Origin: JAZKAD01 sp040389305
GTDB taxonomy: Bacteria > Pseudomonadota > Alphaproteobacteria > Rickettsiales > Rickettsiaceae
Length of the DNA stretch: 36,815 bases
Assembly: GCA_040389305.1 (NCBI GenBank)
Contig: JAZKAD010000064.1
Span: forward strand, 1 to 36,815
Direction: 5' to 3'
Under the pieces are notes generated by a model. It made no database searches. It was given only the letters and a program-made list of their open reading frames with translations, and had not been told where the DNA came from. Of this stretch, positions 16,789 through 25,461 are shown piece by piece. The position numbers and the translations under genes are program-made. Numbering within the stretch: the stretch's first letter is position 1; the number at the start of each line of letters is the position of its first letter.

Positions 16789-18321
16789 ATGAAATTAAAC
16801 GTTGCAGAAATTTCTGAGATGCTCAAGAAAGAAATCGCGTCTATGGATATAGAACCTCATCTTGAAGAAGTGGGGCAGGTTATTACTGTAGGGGATGGAG
16901 TTGCGAGAGTATGTGGGCTTGACAATGTGCAAGCTGGTGAAATGGTAGAATTCTCATGTGGTACTAAGGGACTCGCGCTTAATCTCGAGAGAGATTCCGT
17001 GGGTATTGTAATCATGGGCGATGATTCCACTATACGTCAGGGCGATAAAATTAAACGAAGCGGAAAAATATTGCAAGCTCAGGTGGGCAAGGGTTTGCTG
17101 GGGCGTGTAGTAAATGGACTTGGCGAGCCAATCGATGGAAAAGGTCCTTTGCGCGATGTGAAGGATGCTGTAGTAGAAGTGAAAGCACCTGGTATTATAG
17201 ACAGAAAGAGCGTTCATGAGCCTATGCAAACAGGCATTAAAGCCATTGATGCTTTGATCCCTATTGGTCGTGGGCAGCGCGAGCTTATCATTGGAGACCG
17301 TCAGACGGGGAAAACTGCGATTGCGATTGATGCAATTATCAATCAAAAGCATGCGCATTCACTAGATGTGGAGTCTGATAAAATATTTTGTATTTATGTG
17401 GCAATAGGCCAAAAACGCTCGACGATAGCGCAGGTAGTTAAGCTTCTCGAGGAGTCTGGTGCTCTTAGCTACACAATAGTTGTAGCCGCGACGGCCTCAG
17501 ATCCTGCGCCATTGCAGTTTTTGGCGCCATACACTGGCTGTACAATGGGTGAATATTTTCGCGACAATGGCATGCATGCACTTATTATATATGATGATCT
17601 AAGTAAACATGCGGTAGCTTATCGTCAGATGTCACTACTTCTTAGAAGACCACCAGGACGCGAAGCATATCCTGGGGACGTATTTTATTTGCATTCAAGA
17701 CTTTTAGAGCGCGCAGCTAAAATGTCTGATGAGAAAGGTAGTGGGTCATTAACCGCTCTGCCTATCGTTGAAACCCAAGCAGGAGATGTATCTGCATACA
17801 TTCCCACTAATGTGATTTCTATCACAGACGGGCAGATTTTCTTAGAAAGCGAACTTTTTTATAAAGGAATGCGCCCTGCTGTTAACGTTGGCATTTCTGT
17901 TAGCCGAGTTGGATCTGCCGCTCAGATTAAAGCTGTAAAACAAGTAGCTGGCACCGTGAAACTAGAGCTTGCTCAGTACCGCGAGATGGAAGCCTTTGCG
18001 CAGTTTGGTTCTGAACTTGATGAATCTACTCAAGGTCTTCTCAGAAGAGGGGCGCGTTTGACAGAGCTTCTCAAACAGCATCAGCATTCTCCTTTGAAAA
18101 TTGAAGAGCAAGTAGTTACTATGTATCTTGGCTCTAAAGGATACGCAGATAAGGTGCCGCTAGCAAAACTTCGTCAGCTTGAGCTTAAAATGCATGAGGC
18201 GTTGAATATTCACCACAAAGATATAATGGATGATATAGCTACGAAGAAGCAGCTTGCGGAAGAGACTGAAGCTAAACTCAAGGCATTTTTAGAAGAATTT
18301 GTAAAAGAATATGTAGAATAA
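16789..18321 (+). CDS. atpA: ATP synthase F1 subunit alpha
   Basis: Non-catalytic nucleotide-binding subunit of the F1 head. The 510 residues are the usual length. The P-loop GDRQTGKTAIAID, the IYVAIGQKRSTIAQV segment, the PAVNVGISVSRVGSAAQIKA signature with the arginine finger, and the GLLRRGARLTELLKQ C-terminal helix are all present. An AAGGAGA ribosome site precedes the ATG. The rest of the usual F1 cluster (atpG, atpD, atpC) does not follow: prs does. Splitting of atpHA from atpGDC is known in some Rickettsiales lineages. Confidence 0.98.
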   Translation: MKLNVAEISEMLKKEIASMDIEPHLEEVGQVITVGDGVARVCGLDNVQAGEMVEFSCGTKGLALNLERDSVGIVIMGDDSTIRQGDKIKRSGKILQAQVGKGLLGRVVNGLGEPIDGKGPLRDVKDAVVEVKAPGIIDRKSVHEPMQTGIKAIDALIPIGRGQRELIIGDRQTGKTAIAIDAIINQKHAHSLDVESDKIFCIYVAIGQKRSTIAQVVKLLEESGALSYTIVVAATASDPAPLQFLAPYTGCTMGEYFRDNGMHALIIYDDLSKHAVAYRQMSLLLRRPPGREAYPGDVFYLHSRLLERAAKMSDEKGSGSLTALPIVETQAGDVSAYIPTNVISITDGQIFLESELFYKGMRPAVNVGISVSRVGSAAQIKAVKQVAGTVKLELAQYREMEAFAQFGSELDESTQGLLRRGARLTELLKQHQHSPLKIEEQVVTMYLGSKGYADKVPLAKLRQLELKMHEALNIHHKDIMDDIATKKQLAEETEAKLKAFLEEFVKEYVE

Positions 18322-18335
18322 CTGCAATTTGCCGT

Positions 18336-18357
18336 TCCCGCCACACCTCGGGTGGGA
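18336..18357 (+). terminator. Hairpin after atpA
   Basis: TCCCGCC pairs with GGTGGGA (one G-U pair) around an 8-nt loop, 14 bp after the atpA stop. It is GC-rich but has no following T run, so termination strength is uncertain. Confidence 0.4.
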
Positions 18358-18431
18358 CGATAAGGATGATATATTCTTGCTGATTTTTGAGGATAAGCAT
18401 CTAAACGATAATTTTTAAGCTCTCAGCCCTC

Positions 18432-19304
18432 ATGAATAATATAATTTTCTGCTCGAGTGCAAAGCATCTCAAGCCCTCTTTAAGTATTGAGCTCAAATCT
18501 CAAACAATAGAAACTAGCTTACGTTTTTTTACTGGTGGAGAAGTTGCCATCTGCCTTCTCCCAGAAGGTAGAGGATTAGATACTCAAGATGTATATATTG
18601 TGCAATCATTCGGACTTCATGATGTAAATAACTCTCTAATCGAACTTCTGTTTACTATCGAGGCTGCAAAAAATTCAGGCGCAAAAAAGATTCACGTGAT
18701 TATTCCATATATGGCATATAGCCGTCAGGATAGGAGGCTCGATGCCAATTCCTCATTTGGCCTGAAAGTTATAGCTAGTTTTTTGAATAATAGTGGTATA
18801 GCCAGTTTGACTACTATTGATCTACATTCCTCCAGTTCCATAGATCTTTTTGCTATGCTAGTGGTGAATATTCCTGGAATGGATTTAGTTGAGGCAGCTA
18901 ATGTTTCCAAAGATAAAATAATAGTATCTCCGGACCTTGGGGGTTTCAAGAGAAGCGCTTTTAAAGCTACCGTTCATTTTACCAAAGAGAGGAAGGGTGG
19001 TTTATTGTCCCTAGCTCTGCAAGGCGATGTGAATGGGAAGGATTGTCTTATTATAGACGATATCATAGATACAGGCCGCACTATTTGTTTAGCCGCCGAG
19101 ATGCTTATGCAAAATGGAGCGAGATCGGTAGAATGCTTTACTACCCATGCATTATTTTCCGAAGAGACATGTAGGCTTGTCAATGAATCACCTCTATCAC
19201 GCATCATTGTTAGTAATAGCATTGCCAATACCCATCTGCCTAAATTAGTAGAGATTGTAGAGATTTCACAGGTAATATCATCAGTTATAGGATCGCATCA
19301 TTAA
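18432..19304 (+). CDS. prs: Ribose-phosphate pyrophosphokinase (short, divergent)
   Basis: Makes PRPP from ribose-5-phosphate and ATP for nucleotide synthesis. The PYMAYSRQDRR segment (residues 92-102), DLHSSSS (130-136), SPDLGGFKRS and the PRPP-binding loop IDDIIDTGRT (208-217) identify the family. It differs from the classical enzyme in several ways: about 290 residues rather than 310-320, a TKERKG stretch where the catalytic flexible loop usually reads KRR, and DTGRT where DTAGT is usual. The start has no good ribosome site. It may be a class II-like or diverged Prs; rpiB at 36162 can supply its substrate. Confidence 0.85.
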   Translation: MNNIIFCSSAKHLKPSLSIELKSQTIETSLRFFTGGEVAICLLPEGRGLDTQDVYIVQSFGLHDVNNSLIELLFTIEAAKNSGAKKIHVIIPYMAYSRQDRRLDANSSFGLKVIASFLNNSGIASLTTIDLHSSSSIDLFAMLVVNIPGMDLVEAANVSKDKIIVSPDLGGFKRSAFKATVHFTKERKGGLLSLALQGDVNGKDCLIIDDIIDTGRTICLAAEMLMQNGARSVECFTTHALFSEETCRLVNESPLSRIIVSNSIANTHLPKLVEIVEISQVISSVIGSHH

Positions 19305-19350
19305 CTTATACCATAAATCCATTATTCTTTTGTTGTAAAAAAATCACATG

Positions 19351-19379
19351 TTGTGTATAACTACTGCAGTTTATAGTAT
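19351..19379 (+). promoter_or_regulatory. Candidate promoter for the outer membrane protein gene
   Basis: TTGTGT, a 17-bp spacer and TAGTAT lie about 130 bp before the OMP start; a TATAAT at 19384-19389 is an alternative -10 without a good -35. If used, the transcript has a long leader containing CCTT/AAGG (19427-19439) and AGGTC/GACCT (19441-19469) stems. Highly expressed surface protein genes often have such leaders. Confidence 0.35.
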
Positions 19380-19509
19380 TGAATATAATTAATCTATAGA
19401 TCACAAGACTTATTGTGCTATAAAAGCCTTTAGTGAAGGTAGGTCATATTTTTTTATGGCTTGAGACCTGTACTAAGTGTACTAACTTAAACAAATATTG
19501 GAGCTTATT

Positions 19510-20124
19510 ATGAAAAAATTACTACTTGCTGCAGCAACTACTGCTGTTCTATCAACATCTGCAATGGCAGCTGAAAACATGTTCTATTTTAGAATGGACG
19601 GCGGAGCTAACATGTTTACTAAGAAAACAACTAATGCAGTAAGCTTCAAAGGTAAAACTTTTGGATCGCTTGATTTAGGTGTTGGTAACTCTGTAATGGA
19701 CAACATGAGAGCTGAACTTGTTTTGCATAAACCATTCAATCCTGAGTCGAAAGGTAAAGGTGTAGGTGGATACAAAACTAAAGCAACTATTACAGCTTTG
19801 ATGCTTAAAGGTTACATCGATGTAATGGATTTCTCAGCTGGTAAAGCTTTCCTTGGTGCTGGTGTAGGTCTTGCTCAAGTTAAAGATAAATTAACTTGGG
19901 GCTCTCCTGCTGCTGGTTCAGTAGGTTTCAAGAAGAAAAATAACCTAGCTTACACAGTAGGTGCTGGTGCTGGTTTTGATGTGGCTGATGGCGTTAAGCT
20001 TGACACTCAATACAACTTCAGTGGTTATGGTAAAGCTAAGAGCGCAGTACTTAACGGTACAACAATTTCAGCTCCTAAGCGTGATGCACATAGCGTGAAA
20101 GTTGGTGTAAGATTTGATATATAA
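19510..20124 (+). CDS. Outer membrane beta-barrel surface protein (rickettsial type)
   Basis: Small porin-like protein exported to the outer membrane. The ATG at 19510 is preferred to the upstream TTG at 19498 because a GGAG site precedes it by 8 bp and the product then begins with a clean Sec signal, cut after STSAMA, leaving AENMFYFRM. The mature 184 residues alternate hydrophobic and polar residues in beta strands and are Gly- and Lys-rich; repeated motifs such as KAFLGAGVGLAQVKDK and LDTQYNFSGYGKAK, and a final VKVGVRFDI strand, are typical of 8-stranded Omp_b-brl proteins. The codon choice (GCT, GGT, AAA) is visibly biased, suggesting high expression. A strong terminator follows. Confidence 0.85.
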   Translation: MKKLLLAAATTAVLSTSAMAAENMFYFRMDGGANMFTKKTTNAVSFKGKTFGSLDLGVGNSVMDNMRAELVLHKPFNPESKGKGVGGYKTKATITALMLKGYIDVMDFSAGKAFLGAGVGLAQVKDKLTWGSPAAGSVGFKKKNNLAYTVGAGAGFDVADGVKLDTQYNFSGYGKAKSAVLNGTTISAPKRDAHSVKVGVRFDI

Positions 20125-20172
20125 TCTTTAAGCCGATTTTTAGAAGTCTATCTTAAAGTCTAGAATTTAATG

Positions 20173-20207
20173 AAACCCACTGCATCGCTGCAGTGGGTTT
20201 TATTATT
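20173..20207 (+). terminator. Rho-independent terminator of the OMP gene
   Basis: A perfect 12-bp stem (AAACCCACTGCA with TGCAGTGGGTTT) closed by a TCGC tetraloop lies 48 bp after the OMP stop and runs into a T-rich tail (TTTTATTATTT). It is the strongest intrinsic terminator in the window, as expected for an abundant transcript. Confidence 0.9.
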
Positions 20208-20334
20208 TCTGCGCCAATTTTTAAAGGTAATCTTACAAAAATATAGCATAAAACAATGAAGACATGAGGGATGAACTCCGCTATATTACTACATAGATGC
20301 GCAAGAGCTCATAATTTAAATTTGTGTCTTATTC

Positions 20335-23300
20335 ATGATGACAAAAAAACATAATATATACCCAGTCGTAGAATCTAACGCTGATTTTCCAAAGCTTGAA
20401 GAAAAAATCATAGCCTTCTGGAAGAAGCATAATATTTTCCAAAAATCAGTAGATAATCCTCCGGGCTCAGGAAAGAGTGATGATCCCTTAGGAAAGCCCG
20501 AGGAATTTATCTTCTACGATGGACCACCTTTTGCTAATGGCTTGCCGCATTACGGGCATTTACTTACTGGCTTCATTAAAGATTTATACGCAAGGTATCA
20601 AACAACAAAAGGAAAGAAGGTAGAGAGACGCTTCGGCTGGGATTGTCATGGACTTCCTGCGGAAATGGGCGCAGAAAAAGAGTTGGGGATTTCCGGTAGA
20701 ATTGCCATTACTGAATATGGAATAGGCAAATTCAACGATACTTGCCGCTCTTCTGTGATGAAATATAGCGGGGAATGGGAAAAATACGTAACACGGCAGG
20801 CAAGATTTGTAGATTTTGAGAATTCTTACAAAACTATGGATCTTAATTTTATGGAATCTACCCTATGGGCCTTTAAAAGCCTATATGACAAAGGCTATAT
20901 CTATGAATCTATGCGTGTTATGCCATATTCTTGGGCATGCGAAACTCCATTATCGAATTTCGAAACAAGGCTAGACAATTCATATCGCGAGCGTGCGGAT
21001 AAATCCGTTACCGTTAGCTTTAAACTGAATCAAAGGCCAAATTTTGTCCCTCAAGGATATGAGGAATATAGAATTTTAGCTTGGACTACTACCCCATGGA
21101 CTTTGCCGTCTAATCTAGCTCTTGCAGTTCATCCTGAAATGGAGTACGTCGCAGTACCGCAAGGTAAAATTTGCTATATACTTGCATCTTTTGCTCTTAA
21201 ATCACATCAGAAAGAACTAAGTCTGGATAACGAAGCGACGTATAACAAAGGTTCTGGCAGAGAGCTTGTAGGCATTACTTACGAACCTTTATTTGATTAT
21301 TTTAAAAATCATCCGAATTCTTTCCGTATTTTACCAGGCACTTTTGTCTTAGAAGGCGACGGTACTGGAGTTGTCCATATGGCCCCTGGCTTTGGTGAGG
21401 ACGATCAACTACTTTGCGCAGAGCATAATATCGAAGTAGTTTGTCCTGTAGATAACGCTGGTAAATTTACCACTGAAGTTCCTGATTTTCAAGGCCTCCA
21501 AGTTTTTGATGCTAATGACCCCATAATAATCAAGCTCAAAAACCAAGGTAGTTGGATCAAAACCGAGCAATATCTTCATAATTATCCACATTGTTGGCGT
21601 ACTGATACCCCACTAATCTACAAAGCCGTGCCTTCTTTTTATGTGAAGGTAACGGAGTTTAAAGACAGAATGGTGGAGCTAAATCAGCAAATAAACTGGA
21701 CGCCCTCGCATATCAAAGATGGAATGTTTGGAAAATGGCTTGAAAATGCACGGGATTGGTCAATCAGTCGAAACCGCTTCTGGGGTACTCCTATTCCTAT
21801 ATGGAAGTCGGATAATCCGCTCCATCCTCGAGTAGATGTTTATGGATCAATTGCCGAAATAGAGAAAGATTTTGGAGTGAAGGTTACAGATCTCCATAGG
21901 CCTTTTATAGATGAGCTTACCAGACCAAATCCCGATGATCCTACGGGAAAATCTATGATGCGCAGAGTACCAGACGTATTTGATTGTTGGTTTGAAAGTG
22001 GGTCTATGCCTTATGGGCAGGTTCATTATCCTTTTGAGAATAAAGACTGGTTTGAAAAGCATTTCCCAGCTGATTTTATAGTAGAATACACGGCGCAAAC
22101 TAGAGGTTGGTTCTATACTCTCATGGTTCTTTCCACTGCGCTGTTTGACCGCCCACCATTTTTGAACTGCGTTTGTCATGGGGTGATTCTTGACTCTACC
22201 GGACAAAAACTGTCTAAACGACTTAATAATTATGCTGACCCAATTGAATTATTTTCTAAATACGGAGCGGATGCCCTAAGATTTACAATGCTCTCATCAA
22301 CCGTGGTAAAAGGCCAAGAGCTTTTAATAGATAAAGAAGGCAAGATGGTATTCGATACTTTAAGGCTTCATATCAAGCCAATCTGGAACGCATATCATTT
22401 CTTCACTTTGTATGCTAATGCGGATGGTATAGAAGCAAAAATTTCATACGATTCTACAAACAAGTTAGATCAATATGTCCTGTCTAAGCTCGGCATCGCT
22501 ATAAGTAAAATTGAACAAGGTTTAGATAATTTTGATAGTCAAATCGCTTATTCAGCAGTAAGTGGTTTTTTTGAAGTCTTAAATAACTGGTATATAAGAC
22601 GTTCGAGGCAAAGATTTTGGAAGACGGAAAAGGATGGAGATAAACTAGCTGCATATAATACTTTATATACTAGCCTTGAGCATATGTGCCGGGCAATGTC
22701 TTCTATGCTTCCACTGATTTCAGAAGAGATATATCGGGGGCTGTATAAAAAGAGCCTCGAGGAAGAGGGTGACGCTATAAGTGTTCACCTAGCGCCATTT
22801 CCGGATGTAAGTAGAATTAAAGTTGACAGCGAACTTACTCAAACTATGGACAAAATTCTTGAAATCTGTAATGCGGGATTATTTATTCGGAATACTGAGA
22901 ATCTAAGGGTTAGACAGCCTCTTCAGAGCGCAATGCTTGTGATGCGTGGGACCTCCGGCATTAAAGCATTTGAGGACTTAATTAAAGACGAGCTTAATAT
23001 TAAGTCTGTTATCTATCAAGAAGATCTCGAATCTCATGCGGATTTCAAGCTTTCCATCAACTTCCCTATACTGGGCAAAAGATTGCCTCATAAGATTAAG
23101 GATATCATCTCTGCTAGCAAAAAAGGCGAATGGAGCGTTTTGGGAGATTCCTTGAGTATAATGGGCGAGATCCTGAGCGCAGAAGAATTTACTCTTAAAT
23201 TAGAGGCTAAAAACCCCAAAGGCGCGGCATCCCTTGCGAGTAATGATGGCATAGTCATACTAGATATGTCTATTACTCGAGAGCTTGAGCTTGAGGGTGT

Positions 23301-23535
23301 TGCGCGCGACATTATTCGTGCAGTACAACAAACAAGAAAAGAAGCGGATTTTGATATCTCAGACCATATCATTCTTGAATGCCAGGGAGGGGGAGAGATA
23401 GCGGAAGCCGTAGCTTTGTACGGGCAATTGATCGAGGAGCAAACTTTGTCGCAGTTCGGAGTGGTGACGGGAGGCTTTAGCGCGAGTGTTGAGGTGGGAG
23501 ATAGTGAAGTTATACTGAAGATGTCTCTAAAGTAG
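20335..23535 (+). CDS. ileS: Isoleucyl-tRNA synthetase (long form)
   Basis: Class I aminoacyl-tRNA synthetase for isoleucine with an editing domain. At 1066 residues it is the longer, eukaryote-like type known from Rickettsiales and some other bacteria rather than the 940-residue E. coli type. The HIGH motif appears as PHYGH (residues 71-75) within DGPPFANGLPHYGHLLTGF, and the KMSKS motif as KLSKR in GQKLSKRLNNYADP near residue 625. The editing domain TTTPWTLPSNLAL block and the WFESGSMPYGQ segment are intact. It opens with two adjacent ATG codons and lacks a clear ribosome site. Its last 9 bp overlap the convergent glycosyltransferase. Confidence 0.97.
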   Translation: MMTKKHNIYPVVESNADFPKLEEKIIAFWKKHNIFQKSVDNPPGSGKSDDPLGKPEEFIFYDGPPFANGLPHYGHLLTGFIKDLYARYQTTKGKKVERRFGWDCHGLPAEMGAEKELGISGRIAITEYGIGKFNDTCRSSVMKYSGEWEKYVTRQARFVDFENSYKTMDLNFMESTLWAFKSLYDKGYIYESMRVMPYSWACETPLSNFETRLDNSYRERADKSVTVSFKLNQRPNFVPQGYEEYRILAWTTTPWTLPSNLALAVHPEMEYVAVPQGKICYILASFALKSHQKELSLDNEATYNKGSGRELVGITYEPLFDYFKNHPNSFRILPGTFVLEGDGTGVVHMAPGFGEDDQLLCAEHNIEVVCPVDNAGKFTTEVPDFQGLQVFDANDPIIIKLKNQGSWIKTEQYLHNYPHCWRTDTPLIYKAVPSFYVKVTEFKDRMVELNQQINWTPSHIKDGMFGKWLENARDWSISRNRFWGTPIPIWKSDNPLHPRVDVYGSIAEIEKDFGVKVTDLHRPFIDELTRPNPDDPTGKSMMRRVPDVFDCWFESGSMPYGQVHYPFENKDWFEKHFPADFIVEYTAQTRGWFYTLMVLSTALFDRPPFLNCVCHGVILDSTGQKLSKRLNNYADPIELFSKYGADALRFTMLSSTVVKGQELLIDKEGKMVFDTLRLHIKPIWNAYHFFTLYANADGIEAKISYDSTNKLDQYVLSKLGIAISKIEQGLDNFDSQIAYSAVSGFFEVLNNWYIRRSRQRFWKTEKDGDKLAAYNTLYTSLEHMCRAMSSMLPLISEEIYRGLYKKSLEEEGDAISVHLAPFPDVSRIKVDSELTQTMDKILEICNAGLFIRNTENLRVRQPLQSAMLVMRGTSGIKAFEDLIKDELNIKSVIYQEDLESHADFKLSINFPILGKRLPHKIKDIISASKKGEWSVLGDSLSIMGEILSAEEFTLKLEAKNPKGAASLASNDGIVILDMSITRELELEGVARDIIRAVQQTRKEADFDISDHIILECQGGGEIAEAVALYGQLIEEQTLSQFGVVTGGFSASVEVGDSEVILKMSLK

Positions 23536-24429
23536 TCTTGCGATATATTTATTATAGAGCTCTTGCAGATCTTCAATAGACATGTTTCTTTTAATAAATT
23601 TTGCCAGGAGATATCGTGGTAAATACTCTAAGCTGTATTTATCTATCTTCCATACCGTAGAGCATAGACTACGGTATAATTCAATCTTGAATTGTTCTGC
23701 TATCTCTTCGTTATCCCTCATGAAATTCGCAATAGCTAGCAAGGTGCTATAAGCCTCAAATTCCTTGTTATGAGATAGATTATTTGAGGTATATACGGAG
23801 GGAGAGTAGGATGTAGTTTTTGGCAGAAATGCAAATTTGCTATATTTAGCACATCTTAAAGAAATCGACAGATCTTGCACAAAGACTCCAGTATCTGCAC
23901 CAGATATTTTTTCAAGCAAGCTTCTGCGAACCAACGATCCTGATGAGCCTATTCTACGAATACCCGGTATTTTACCTTCTAAAATTGCTTTAATAGGAGA
24001 GTCTATTAAGATTACCTCGCCACCTTCGCGTTTGCTTTGGACGAGTTTATTGGTTTCGATATCATAATTGCCTCTAAGACCTAGTGCGACCTCAGAGTTC
24101 ATTGTTTTGCAAGCGCCTAGTAGAAATTCAGTTGCGTCTTTCGCTATTATGTCATCACCATCTGTAAAATGAACGTAATCCCCATGCGCAAGAGCAATGC
24201 CTTGGTTCACTGCTATAGCGGGCCCTTGATTTTTTTGGGAAACAACTATTGTTTTAGGAAGGCCCAATATAGCAGATTCAATTATTGCCCTTGAGTTATC
24301 CGTAGACCCGTCATCTATAATGATAAATTCTTTGCGAAAATTGCCTTGAATATTTTTAAGAGCCTTTATAACATTAGCTATGTATTTTTCTTTATTATAA
24401 ACGGTGATAATATATGTTATCGTAATCAT
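23527..24429 (-). CDS. Family 2 glycosyltransferase
   Basis: GT-A fold glycosyltransferase acting at the cytoplasmic membrane face; donor and acceptor are unknown. The GTG at 24438 opens the frame, but the ATG at 24429 (300 aa) fits the usual start and has a GGGTGG stretch before it. The first 100 residues are classical: TYIITVYNKEKYI, then IIIDDGSTDNSRAII, VVSQKNQGPAIAVNQGI and the metal-binding FTDGDD. The acceptor part has VQDLSISLRCAK, resembling the (E/Q)D-x-x-x catalytic region. No membrane helix is seen. Its 3' end overlaps ileS. An envelope glycan role is inferred from the family only. Confidence 0.88.
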   Translation of the reverse strand: MITITYIITVYNKEKYIANVIKALKNIQGNFRKEFIIIDDGSTDNSRAIIESAILGLPKTIVVSQKNQGPAIAVNQGIALAHGDYVHFTDGDDIIAKDATEFLLGACKTMNSEVALGLRGNYDIETNKLVQSKREGGEVILIDSPIKAILEGKIPGIRRIGSSGSLVRRSLLEKISGADTGVFVQDLSISLRCAKYSKFAFLPKTTSYSPSVYTSNNLSHNKEFEAYSTLLAIANFMRDNEEIAEQFKIELYRSLCSTVWKIDKYSLEYLPRYLLAKFIKRNMSIEDLQELYNKYIARLL

Positions 24430-24564
24430 TATAACCACCCAATACTGCTAGCCAATTACTGCTATAAATTAATTTTAGAGATAATGGAATTCTTGCCGCA
24501 TATATTATCATAGATACTTGCACGAATCCATTATGTTCTTGAATGCGAAGATGAGATATAACAT

Positions 24565-25008
24565 ATGACAAAAATCAGCTTCTATCATCTTGCGGAGGAG
24601 AATCAGACTAAATCCGCCTGCCTTCTTTTAGAAAAATGCTATCAGGGGAATTTGCGTAGTTTAGTGAGAACGAGCGATATGGATACGCAAATCGCGATAA
24701 ATAATAGCTTATGGACATTCGCACAAAAGGCTTTTATTCCTCATGGAAGCTCTGCGGATCCTCACCCAGCTCTTCAGCCAATATATATTACAACAGGCAT
24801 GGAAAATCCCAATCAAGCTAATCTATTAATGCTGATTGGAACTTTAGACGGAGTGTATAGCGACTTTGAAAGAATCCTTGTGCTTATAGACGGAAGAGAC
24901 GTGGCAATGGTTACTGCAGCCAAAGCAGCTTATCATAAGCTAAATACTCCGAGTAATAGCGTAAAATATTATATTCAGAATGAGAAAGGAGGTTGGCAGG
25001 AGGAGTAG
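24565..25008 (+). CDS. holC: DNA polymerase III subunit chi
   Basis: Chi links the clamp loader to single-strand-binding protein during replication. The 147 residues match the family length. It opens TKISFYHLAEENQTKSACLL, and has the characteristic NNSLWTFAQKAFIPHGSS and ALQPIYITTGMENPNQAN blocks, followed by the LVLIDGRDVAMVTAA segment of the Rossmann-like fold. Chi proteins are short and diverge fast, but the order of these motifs makes the call firm. It is unlinked to other replication genes here. Confidence 0.85.
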   Translation: MTKISFYHLAEENQTKSACLLLEKCYQGNLRSLVRTSDMDTQIAINNSLWTFAQKAFIPHGSSADPHPALQPIYITTGMENPNQANLLMLIGTLDGVYSDFERILVLIDGRDVAMVTAAKAAYHKLNTPSNSVKYYIQNEKGGWQEE

Positions 25009-25083
25009 AATTTTTGACAGACTCTCCATCCAAGAGGCCGCGAAGCAATCGCTACAATTAACCCCTCCCCGGATTGTATATTC

Positions 25084-25221
25084 CTATTTATTTTCACTCG
25101 CTGAATGCTCGAGCTTTTCCCCTGCTTTTTGAATGTCTTGACCAGCACCTTCCATTGTGTTGCAAGATGCAATCACTCCTGATGTACAAATTATTAAAAA
25201 TACTGTGATAAATCTTTGCAT
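25084..25221 (-). CDS. ecn: Entericidin-type small lipoprotein (45 aa)
   Basis: A short gene on the minus strand: ATG at 25221, TAG at 25084-25086, with AGAGGA placed 6 bp before the ATG. The 45 residues begin MQRFITVFLIICTSGVIASC, a lipoprotein signal with the lipidated Cys at residue 20, and continue CNTMEGAGQDIQKAGEKLEH. The CNTMxGxGxDIxxxGExL pattern is the entericidin EcnA/EcnB signature. In enterobacteria these are an antidote and toxin pair of membrane lipoproteins; in Alphaproteobacteria a single small cell-envelope lipoprotein of unclear role is common. No second copy is next to it. Confidence 0.9.
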   Translation of the reverse strand: MQRFITVFLIICTSGVIASCNTMEGAGQDIQKAGEKLEHSASENK

Positions 25222-25403
25222 ATCGTCCTCTAAATCAAAAAAACTTACTTGAACATAGACCTAGCACGTAAATATCCTGCGTACAAGCTATTGTGTAGCA
25301 AATCTAATTTAATCTGGAATTTGGTATTAAAAAGCATGCACTATAAAATTAGGTGGTTCTATCGTATCTGCTAAGACTTATATTGTATTTCTAATTTTAC
25401 TTG

Positions 25404-25421
25404 ATTAGATTTTAATCTAAT
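25404..25421. promoter_or_regulatory. 8-bp inverted repeat (possible operator) before the ChaN/TraB-like gene
   Basis: ATTAGATT, TT, AATCTAAT is a perfect palindrome with a 2-bp centre, about 40 bp before the ATG at 25462. The compact spacing favours binding by a dimeric regulator over an RNA hairpin. A TATAAT at 25441-25446 may be the -10 just downstream, although a clear -35 is absent. Confidence 0.45.
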
Positions 25422-25461
25422 GGTAATTTTTTGACTAACTTATAATCGGGGGGTATACAAT

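Noticed and set aside
24975..25172. 65-aa minus-strand ORF
   Set aside because: It overlaps holC and lies in another frame from the entericidin gene, which has a ribosome site and signature.
25431..25459. TTGACT-17-TATACA promoter for the ChaN/TraB-like gene
   Set aside because: Transcription would start after the ATG at 25462, so it cannot serve the gene as annotated.
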